Shown here: positions 1 through 6,146 of the stretch, piece by piece
Layout: the number at the start of each line of letters is the position of its first letter
Numbering within the stretch: the first letter of the stretch is position 1
The notes under the pieces: model-generated
The model's input: only the letters and a program-made list of their open reading frames with translations
What the model was told of the DNA's origin: nothing
The model's database searches: none
Assembly: GCF_000720765.1 (NCBI RefSeq)
Contig: NZ_JODC01000006.1
Location: forward strand, 372,001 to 436,000
Reading direction: 5' to 3'
DNA length: 64,000 bases
Origin: Streptomyces sp. NRRL S-646
Lineage (GTDB): Bacteria; Actinomycetota; Actinomycetes; Streptomycetales; Streptomycetaceae
Position numbers and translations under genes: made by a program

Positions 1-419
1 ACGTCGTAGCCGGTCGTGGCGATCTCGACGACACCGGGCTTGATCTCGCGTGAGGTGACCTGGTGGACGCCGAAGGCGTGTCGCAGCCGGTCGACGGCCG
101 CGGAGTAGTCGAAGGCGTCCTGTCCCGGTTGCATCCGGATCCGCAGCCGCAGGCCCGTCCGGGTCGGCTTGATCCACATCAGGCGGGGCACCCGCTGTCG
201 TGGGATCTCCCACTTGAAGATCCGGGCCAGCCACAGCCGGAACCGGGAGGCAGGGACGGTGAGGTCACAGGCGTCCATGACGGACGCGTAGCGGAAGCGG
301 ACCTTGAGGGTGGCGTAGACGACACCGAAGGTCATCCAGTACCAGGCGGGGCGGCGCCACCGAAGCAGCAGCGCCAGCCCAACCACGACCACCACGGCGG
401 AGATCAGCAGCCACCGCAT
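1..419 (-). CDS. FtsK/SpoIIIE-type conjugative translocase, N-terminal part (cut by window edge)
   Basis: I translated this by eye as an open frame of 139 codons running off the left edge. It begins with one hydrophobic segment (about residues 3-20), then a basic, Trp-rich juxtamembrane stretch. It matches the N-terminal layout of the FtsK/SpoIIIE-like Tra proteins of AICEs and Streptomyces plasmids, which pump double-stranded DNA between hyphae. The ATPase motor would lie outside the window, so the family call rests on layout and context. The start is 2 bases after the stop of the upstream OB-like gene, so the two are probably co-transcribed. Confidence 0.75.
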   Translation of the reverse strand, partial: MRWLLISAVVVVVGLALLLRWRRPAWYWMTFGVVYATLKVRFRYASVMDACDLTVPASRFRLWLARIFKWEIPRQRVPRLMWIKPTRTGLRLRIRMQPGQDAFDYSAAVDRLRHAFGVHQVTSREIKPGVVEIATTGYD

Positions 420-421
420 GA

Positions 422-781
422 TCAGGCCGCCTTCAGGTTCTTCGAGCCGCCGGCGTCTACGGCGGTGACCGCGACCGCGCGGAAGCTGATGCCGTGCCGC
501 TTCTGGCCGTTGAACTCGTTCTCCCACGGCCGCGCCACCAGACCGGTCAAGGCGACCGGGGTGCCCATCGCCAGCTCACCGGAGATGGACGATTCGCCCA
601 CGGTGACCTTGACGACCTCGGCGTTGCCGTTCATCACGAACAGCACGTCCAGCGTCACCAGAAACTCACCGGTCTGCCGGTCTACGGCTCGCTCCTGGGT
701 CTGCTGGTTGACGTACTTCGGCTGCGGCGGCTGCGCCACCATCAGAGTCGCGCCGGCGGTGTCCACGGGGATCTGCTGCAT
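422..781 (-). CDS. small conserved AICE protein, OB-fold-like
   Basis: 119 residues. The ATG at 781 is chosen because AGGAGA sits 8 bases upstream; an upstream in-frame start at 937 would read through the operator region. The sequence is beta-rich, with a run of V/I/L strands and a GTPVALTG turn, which resembles a single-strand-binding OB fold; that is inference. Proteins of this kind commonly sit just before the FtsK-like gene in pSAM2-type elements. Function is unproven. A role in transfer or element replication fits the operon. Confidence 0.75.
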   Translation of the reverse strand: MQQIPVDTAGATLMVAQPPQPKYVNQQTQERAVDRQTGEFLVTLDVLFVMNGNAEVVKVTVGESSISGELAMGTPVALTGLVARPWENEFNGQKRHGISFRAVAVTAVDAGGSKNLKAA

Positions 782-856
782 GGTCTGTTCTCCTGATCTC
801 GCGGAGAGTTGGAACCGACAGTTCGTCGGTGAGATCAGGAGACCGCGAACGGTGTT

Positions 857-925
857 GGACGTATCACGGTCCGTATGGACGTTTAGGGACGTCTGAGCTA
901 TCGTCAAAACGTCCCTGAGACGTCC
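857..925. promoter_or_regulatory. array of GGACGT half-sites between divergent AICE genes
   Basis: GGACGT occurs at 857-862, 877-882 and 887-892. Its complement ACGTCC occurs at 909-914 and 920-925. AGGGACGT (885-892) and ACGTCCCT (909-916) form a perfect 8-bp dyad. The array lies between the transfer operon and the XRE regulator gene, so it is the obvious operator for that regulator. It is placed to control both directions. Confidence 0.6.
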
Positions 926-940
926 TGGAGAGGTCACGTC

Positions 941-1672
941 ATGGCGAACGAGCGTCTGCGCGCGGCGATTTCAGCGAGCGGCGAGACCATCCAGTCCGTG
1001 GCACAACACATCGGCGTCGATCCGAAGAGCGTCGAGCGCTGGATCACGACCAACCGCACGCCGCACCGAGGGCACCGCTGGAAGGCTGCGATTTTCCTTG
1101 GCGCCGATGAGATCTACCTCTGGCCCTCAGTGGAGAAGCAGGCCGAGACAGCGAGCACCTCAGAGCTGATCACGTACTACCCGCACCGGGGCGCGGTGCC
1201 AGCGTCGCTGTGGTCGTCGCTGATCGAGAAGGCGAAGGATCAGGTCGAGATCCTCGTGTACGCAGGCCTGTTCCTCTTCGACAACCACCCGGATCTGTCC
1301 GACCAGTTGGCCGAGAAGGCGAAAGCCGGCGCTCAGGTTCGCGTCCTGCTCGGTGACCCCGACTCAGCGATGGTTCAGCAGCGAGGCGAGGAGGAAGGCA
1401 TCGGTGGAGATCTAGCCGCCCGGACCCGGATCACGCGGCGCTACCTCGAACCTGCGATGACCACGCCCGGTGTCGAAGTCAGGTTGCATGACACGATCCT
1501 CTACAACTCGATCTACCGGTTCGACGATGACGTGCTGGTGAACCCTCACGTGCTCGGAGCGCCAGCCGGACAGAACCCGGTCCTGCACTTCCGCTACATC
1601 CCCGGCGCCCGGACGTTCCGGCACTACATGCGCAGCTTCGACTACACCTGGGAGCGCGGCCGGCCCGCCTAG
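941..1672 (+). CDS. XRE-type regulator with phospholipase-D-like C-terminal domain
   Basis: 243 residues. GGAGAGG precedes the ATG. Residues about 5-60 form a helix-turn-helix (ISASGETIQSVAQHIGVD, then KSVERWITT). From about residue 80 the sequence resembles the PLD-like or DUF5919 type domain found fused to XRE domains in actinobacteria: an EILVYAGLFLF strand, then helix, then a VRVLLGDPDS strand-loop. The paired HxKxxxxD motifs of active phospholipase D are not evident, so it may sense a ligand rather than cut. It is divergent from the transfer genes and is the likely element switch, followed by the Nudix gene. Confidence 0.8.
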   Translation: MANERLRAAISASGETIQSVAQHIGVDPKSVERWITTNRTPHRGHRWKAAIFLGADEIYLWPSVEKQAETASTSELITYYPHRGAVPASLWSSLIEKAKDQVEILVYAGLFLFDNHPDLSDQLAEKAKAGAQVRVLLGDPDSAMVQQRGEEEGIGGDLAARTRITRRYLEPAMTTPGVEVRLHDTILYNSIYRFDDDVLVNPHVLGAPAGQNPVLHFRYIPGARTFRHYMRSFDYTWERGRPA

Positions 1673-1711
1673 GTAGACACCGACTCAGCCGGACGTGCGA
1701 CGCTGGGGGGC

Positions 1712-2182
1712 ATGGCCCGAGTCGACTACTTCAACGATCCGAAAGCCCCGAAGGCGAACAGCATCGTGCCGTCAGTCACCGCTGTGGCGCTCAACGAGGC
1801 CGGGGAAATCCTCCTGATCCACAAGACAGACAACAACCTGTGGGCACTGCCCGGCGGCGGGGTCGACCTAGGCGAGTCGGCACCCGACGCCGCCGTACGG
1901 GAGACTAAGGAAGAGACCGGGATCGACGTCAAGGTGACTGGCCTAGTCGGCATCTACACCAACCCTGCACACGTCTTGGCGTACGACGACGGCGAGGTAC
2001 GCCAACAATTTTCGATCTGCTTCCGAGCACAGATCATCGGCGGCGTTCTACGGACAAGCAGCGAGAGCAAGGAGGTGGCGTTCGTGCACCCGAGCCGGCT
2101 GGACGAACTGAGCATCCACCCGTCCATGCGGATGCGGATTGATCACGGCTTGGCAAACCGGCCCGAGCCCTACGTCGGCTGA
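1712..2182 (+). CDS. Nudix hydrolase, Pif-like
   Basis: 156 residues; GGGGGG lies just before the ATG. A complete Nudix box spans residues 49-71 (G49, E55, R63-E64, E67-E68, G70), so the metal-binding glutamates are present. Nudix enzymes hydrolyse nucleoside diphosphates linked to another group. In pSAM2 the Nudix protein Pif acts in transfer immunity, and this gene sits in the equivalent position beside a regulator. It is 40 bases downstream of the XRE gene and likely shares its transcript. Its 3' end overlaps the convergent HD gene by 13 bases. Confidence 0.88.
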   Translation: MARVDYFNDPKAPKANSIVPSVTAVALNEAGEILLIHKTDNNLWALPGGGVDLGESAPDAAVRETKEETGIDVKVTGLVGIYTNPAHVLAYDDGEVRQQFSICFRAQIIGGVLRTSSESKEVAFVHPSRLDELSIHPSMRMRIDHGLANRPEPYVG

Positions 2183-2730
2183 CCAGTCAAGCGGGCTCGT
2201 GTCCGCTCGACGGCGGCTCCAAGGTATGGCCGTGCCTTGCTGATTGCGGTGTGCACTTCACTGCCCGACTCATACCGCTCCAAGATCTCATCAATGCGTC
2301 GGTCGAAGTCAAACGACTGCCCAGCGGGACCGGTCGTCATGTCGGCGTAGATCAGCCCGTCCAGGACCGGGGAATCCTCCCGCTCGTACACGGCCAGCTC
2401 GGCAGTCAGCCCGCGTTGTTCAGCCTCATACACGGCGCCGGAGTGGTGGGCGACCAACCGAACGAGCCGTGACGGCGCACCGAGCGTCTCCAGGTAACGC
2501 GCACCATCGAGCGGATGGAACCCGGTGTCTCGCAGCTCTGGGGCATAGCCGATGTCGTGCAGCCAGGCGGCGGCGACAAGTAGATCCCGGTCCTCTTCGG
2601 ACACAGTCGCCGAAGCCTCGCGCGCTCGTGCTGCCACAGCCTGTGTGTGCAGCCAGCGGTTCCCGAGCGGGGGCAACAACGACTCGGCCAGCTCGGCCGC
2701 ACCTTGGGGTGTGTCCAGTCCAGAGGGCAT
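2170..2730 (-). CDS. HD-domain metal-dependent phosphohydrolase
   Basis: 186 residues. The HD signature is readable: H28, then H58-D59 in WLHDIG, a histidine pair at H95-H96, and a later aspartate in the IYADM strand. HD proteins hydrolyse phosphoesters, often of nucleotides, using one or two metal ions. The substrate here is unknown. The gene converges on the Nudix gene. Together with the XRE-PLD protein they form a small nucleotide-metabolism and regulation block of the element. No signal peptide or membrane segment is seen. Confidence 0.83.
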   Translation of the reverse strand: MPSGLDTPQGAAELAESLLPPLGNRWLHTQAVAARAREASATVSEEDRDLLVAAAWLHDIGYAPELRDTGFHPLDGARYLETLGAPSRLVRLVAHHSGAVYEAEQRGLTAELAVYEREDSPVLDGLIYADMTTGPAGQSFDFDRRIDEILERYESGSEVHTAISKARPYLGAAVERTRARLTGQPT

Positions 2731-3384
2731 AACGGCACCGTAGCCGAGACGGTAGGTCGCCGACAGCCTGGCACCGGCCGTTCCGGATCATGGCGCGGAC
2801 AGAGTTTCCCTACTTCATCAAGGCTCGCTGCGCTCGCTCGACCGGCGGCCGACGATGCTCGTCGATCTTCGGGCCGCAGGGTCCGCCCAAGCGCATCAAC
2901 GGCCACTCTGGCCCGCACACCCCCGCCACCATGATCCGGCCTCAGGGATGGAAAAGATCAACCGCAGCTAGACCCCAACGCCCCTCATCCGGGGCCACGT
3001 CGTACCCCTTTCCACCCGGTTGCCTACAGAAGTAGGTCGGATCAAAACCGAGGGCCGCGCCAAGCGCGGCGGCGCCGGTCGGTCGCCGCCGCGCCGCCTC
3101 CATGTCTCCGCCACCGGCGCACGCCGCCGCCCGCCCGTCGCCGCACGCAGCGGCCAAATACCCACACGGGCACGGGGGCCAACGATGATCCCCAACGGGG
3201 CAGGTCAAAGACGCTTTGTGTTACCGAAAGAGGCCTGATCGTGGTGGCGGCGGCATGCGGACCGACTCTGCCAGATACGCGGGCGTTCGAACGGCCCGCC
3301 GATCCCGCACCAGGCCAGCGGCCGGACGGCGGACGCGACCATGGCTGAGGGAAGAGACTCACTGTGGCTGGGGCGGTCGGCTCC
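2731..3384. other. non-coding stretch inside the AICE
   Basis: I find no credible gene. Overlapping open frames exist in several frames, but none has a plausible composition, start signal or recognisable motif. The stretch is GC-rich with several short runs of GCCGCC type and lies between the HD gene and the large palindrome. It may hold regulatory or replication DNA. Confidence 0.5.
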
Positions 3385-3532
3385 GCGACTTTAGCCAGCC
3401 ACTTTGGCGCGAGCCTCGAAGATCATGGCCCCAACGTCGTGCTCTAACGGGCAGGTCAACAGACTGCCCGACGCGCCGGAAGCTTACGGGGCCATGATCA
3501 CTCGCGCCAAAGCAGCTCCCGGCCAAAGTCGC
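3385..3532. repeat. 148-bp nested palindrome (possible single-strand origin)
   Basis: Four concentric stems are visible. GCGACTTTAGCC (3385-3396) pairs with 3521-3532 with one mismatch. CTTTGGCGCGAG (3402-3413) pairs perfectly with 3501-3512. GATCATGGCCCC (3421-3432) pairs perfectly with 3488-3499. GGGCAG (3449-3454) pairs with CTGCCC (3464-3469). Such a fold is typical of single-strand origins of rolling-circle replicons, or of a MITE-like insertion. No gene crosses it. Confidence 0.75.
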
Positions 3533-3688
3533 TACGCCGACCGCGTGAGTACCTGCGGAGCGCCCTCACTGATCGCCTGCCGTGGGAGAACAGACATCTT
3601 CGCCAATAGTTGTCTAACTTCCGATGCGACGCCATCCAGATGCCTCAGCCGCCGGTTGTGGCGAGGCGAGTGGTGGCAAACTGTAGAT

Positions 3689-4036
3689 GTGACCGACCCC
3701 AGCATCCTCCAGCAGCGCCACAGCGCGACACTGCGCGTCGTCTGGGCAGAGCCCGAGGGCGCGGCCCAACCGTGCAACCAGTTCGCCGTGACTGTGGGCT
3801 TGCCTACTCAGAGCGGTATGCCCGAAGCTGTCTACCTGACGTTGGGAAGCGTTGAGCCTCCTCTCCTGTTCGGCACAGAAGCGGACGTAAAGCAACAGCT
3901 GGAGAGCACGGGAGGCACGCTCACCGTGAGGCCCCTTGGTAGGTACGTCTTCACTCGGGGGCGTCTCGATGAGTTGATTGCGGTTCTCCAGTCAGCTGCC
4001 AACGCGTTCGACCAGGCCCAGGAAGGTGCAACATGA
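3689..4036 (+). CDS. unknown protein, first gene of mazF operon
   Basis: 115 residues from a GTG at 3689. The open frame extends further upstream, but that part overlaps the palindrome and has no protein-like composition. The product is small and mixed alpha/beta. A beta-rich core (VTVGLP to VYLTLGS) is followed by a strand-turn-helix ending in a Leu/Ala-rich helix. I recognise no family. Its stop overlaps the next ATG (ATGA), so the two are translationally coupled, and a MazF-type toxin follows. It could be a regulator, a chaperone or a third component of the toxin-antitoxin module. Confidence 0.6.
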   Translation: MTDPSILQQRHSATLRVVWAEPEGAAQPCNQFAVTVGLPTQSGMPEAVYLTLGSVEPPLLFGTEADVKQQLESTGGTLTVRPLGRYVFTRGRLDELIAVLQSAANAFDQAQEGAT

Positions 4037-4293
4037 CCGCTACCGCGTCATACAGCAACTTGCAGGGCACGGTTCAGGCCCCGGTGGGGACAGCATCAAT
4101 CACCTTGTCTGAGCGCTTTCCGTGGCTGGTCCCATCCATCCAGAGCTCTCCCCAACTAGAGGTGAGCGTGACTGACGCTTCGGTAGTGGAGGATGACGAT
4201 CTCGCTGCTGAGTTCGCCGCCTATGCTGACGTCTCCAGCGAGTGGGCTGCTACTACCTGGGAAGCAACCTCCGAGGCGTGGCCCGAGTACTAA
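4033..4293 (+). CDS. small acidic protein, candidate antitoxin of MazF
   Basis: 86 residues, coupled by ATGA to the preceding gene and ending 9 bases before the mazF-like gene. The C-terminal half is strongly acidic and Trp/Ala-rich (VVEDDDLAAEF, then two further acidic patches). That suits an antitoxin tail wrapping a basic toxin. No MazE-type AbrB or ribbon-helix-helix DNA-binding domain is apparent, so the assignment rests on position and charge. Confidence 0.6.
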   Translation: MTATASYSNLQGTVQAPVGTASITLSERFPWLVPSIQSSPQLEVSVTDASVVEDDDLAAEFAAYADVSSEWAATTWEATSEAWPEY

Positions 4294-4302
4294 ACTGGGC
4301 GT

Positions 4303-4665
4303 GTGTCAGGCACGAGTCAGTCCCAGTACCCTCGGCGCGGCGACATCTACTGGGTTGACTTCAACCCGGCGCGCGGATCCGAGCAAGCAGGTCGTCGACC
4401 GGCTGTAGTTATCTCACTTGACTCCTTCAATAGGGTCATGCCCGTCGTTGTCGTGGCTGCCGTGACCACCAGGATCCGCGAGGGTTCCAAGATCCAAGTG
4501 ACTCTTGAGGCTGGCGATCCTCTGCCCCAGCGCTCGGCAATCCTTGGATTTCAGGTGACAACCATCGATCAGGCTCGATTGGAACAGCCTGGTGGAAGGC
4601 TCCGCGCAGAGCAGATCGACGAGCTCGATGAGGTCATTTCGCGTTGCTTCGGCCTGAGGTCTTAG
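4303..4665 (+). CDS. MazF/PemK-family endoribonuclease toxin
   Basis: 120 residues from a GTG start. The MazF signature is clear: RRGDIYWVDFNPARGSEQ near the N-terminus, followed by RRPAVVIS, VAAVTT and the later QVTTIDQ strand. These toxins cleave mRNA at short sequences and are held in check by a partner encoded just upstream. The length is normal for the family. It is the last gene of a three-gene operon. A strong hairpin lies about 225 bases downstream. Confidence 0.9.
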   Translation: MSGTSQSQYPRRGDIYWVDFNPARGSEQAGRRPAVVISLDSFNRVMPVVVVAAVTTRIREGSKIQVTLEAGDPLPQRSAILGFQVTTIDQARLEQPGGRLRAEQIDELDEVISRCFGLRS

Positions 4666-4889
4666 GTACGGACGGTCAGCCGGCCATGCCGCTGGCTAGT
4701 GACCTTGCCCATCACTTCAGGGACGGCGTGGGCAGAGAATGCTCGACCTCGATCGTCGGGCCGCCTGTGGGCCGTCCGAGGGGGTTCAGGGCGCCGGATG
4801 GCGCCTATCAATGACAGGTGCCCCGACTCGCAACCCCAGGTCCCTCCAGTTGATCCGCGACCGCATCGAGACGCAGGATCACGTTGGGT

Positions 4890-4922
4890 AGAGGCCCGTT
4901 CCCGACGTTGGAGCGGGCCTCT
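4890..4922. terminator. 9-bp perfect hairpin, likely terminator
   Basis: AGAGGCCCG (4890-4898) pairs perfectly with 4914-4922 across a 15-base loop. It lies between the mazF operon and the convergent methyltransferase gene. There is no long T-run on either strand, as is common in Streptomyces. The rest of 4666-4984 shows no gene. Confidence 0.6.
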
Positions 4923-4984
4923 CCTCGTGCATGCCGGAGCCGCGGTAGCTCGCCCCGGCCATTAAGGCTAGCGCCGATCTCAGT

Positions 4985-6145
4985 TCACCCTGCGAAGCGC
5001 AAGATGATTTCCTCCCGCATACGCATATCCATCGATCCACTCCCGGAGCTCGGCGGGGGGAGATAGCGGCGATTAGCCGGAATTTCTCGACATAGCCGGT
5101 CCACTAAACCCAAGCCAACGTATCCACTAACCTCAGTAATGATCTTTTCTACGGAGACACTTGCACCTTTCAGCCGAGCATCGGCAATGACGAAAGTAGC
5201 TAGTCCTCCCGGACGAAGAACGCGGGAAATCTCGGAAACCAATCGCAGTATATCGGCAATATATCGATTGAGCAGTCGGATTTCGCGCTCAGCCAGAGCT
5301 CCACTAAGCGCCAATTGGCGCACTCGATCGACTTCTTCGCTGGCAGAGCTACCGCACTGACTCCCAATATTATCCGACCGTAGCCCACGAAGATATCCGA
5401 TGGTGTAACCCATCCAAACGAGGCTAAGCCGGTGCCCTCGCAAATAATCAATAGCCACCAAATAAGGAGGGCTCGTCATAACCGCATCGACCTGACGTTC
5501 CCCCAGAGGGATCTGCCTCCCATCCGCACGGAAGGGAATGAACTTACCAGGTCCATAAATAGAGCTAGCTGGCGACTGATGAGATCGCCGAATCACAGTC
5601 TTCACGGACTCTGGAAATCTTTCCAGAACATCAAAACTTGCTGCCTCGCGGACACGATGTGGCCGCGAATGAGACACGTCACGTGCTCGCGACGCACCCG
5701 CATCTTTGGTGATAATTAGACGCGAGAAAGCGCACCAAAGAGGGGCCTGAAGCGACGGAGGTGATTGCGAAATCCCTGAGGCAATAGCAGCCAATTTGTC
5801 TCGCGTCTCGGGATCGAACCAGAAGTCGATGAACCTGAGGGTCTCGGCATCGCTAGAGGCTAAGAACTCACCTCCGCCTTTGGCTGTGGCAACAATCGAG
5901 TCACAAGCCTCACGGAGGGAGCGCTCATCAAATTCACCCGCCGCCGTCTGAGAGATCAGAACAGCCAGCGGGTCACTATCACACCCCAAAGCCAGATGCC
6001 CACGTGCAGCCGCCGCGAGCGGGAAGCTCCCAGAGCCCATCATCGGATCGAGCACCACCGATGAGTTAGGGAGCTCGTCCAGGAAGCGTTCACTCAGCTC
6101 GGGAGCCATGCGTGCCGGAAATGGATGTACCGCAGCACGAGCCAT
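4985..6145 (-). CDS. site-specific DNA methyltransferase
   Basis: 386 residues. An AdoMet-binding motif I (DPMMGSGSF, residues 33-41) precedes the catalytic motif IV (TSPPY, 224-228) with a long insert between. That suggests an amino (N6-adenine or N4-cytosine) methylase with order I then IV. The N-terminal VHPFPARM and the C-terminal EEIILRF are common in such enzymes. It starts one base after the stop of the ATPase-nuclease gene, so they form one operon. It presumably protects self DNA. Codon 347 (5105-5107) is TTA, rare in Streptomyces and dependent on the bldA tRNA. GC content is visibly lower than in the chromosome. Confidence 0.88.
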   Translation of the reverse strand: MARAAVHPFPARMAPELSERFLDELPNSSVVLDPMMGSGSFPLAAAARGHLALGCDSDPLAVLISQTAAGEFDERSLREACDSIVATAKGGGEFLASSDAETLRFIDFWFDPETRDKLAAIASGISQSPPSLQAPLWCAFSRLIITKDAGASRARDVSHSRPHRVREAASFDVLERFPESVKTVIRRSHQSPASSIYGPGKFIPFRADGRQIPLGERQVDAVMTSPPYLVAIDYLRGHRLSLVWMGYTIGYLRGLRSDNIGSQCGSSASEEVDRVRQLALSGALAEREIRLLNRYIADILRLVSEISRVLRPGGLATFVIADARLKGASVSVEKIITEVSGYVGLGLVDRLCREIPANRRYLPPPSSGSGSMDMRMREEIILRFAG

Positions 6146-6146
6146 T

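Noticed and set aside
2800..3500. Several overlapping open frames of 70-130 codons
   Set aside because: Low-complexity Arg/Pro/Ala content, no start signals and mutual overlap on both strands mark them as chance frames of GC-rich DNA.
3404..3688. N-terminal extension of the first mazF-operon gene
   Set aside because: It would translate the large palindrome and has no protein-like composition. The GTG at 3689 is preferred.
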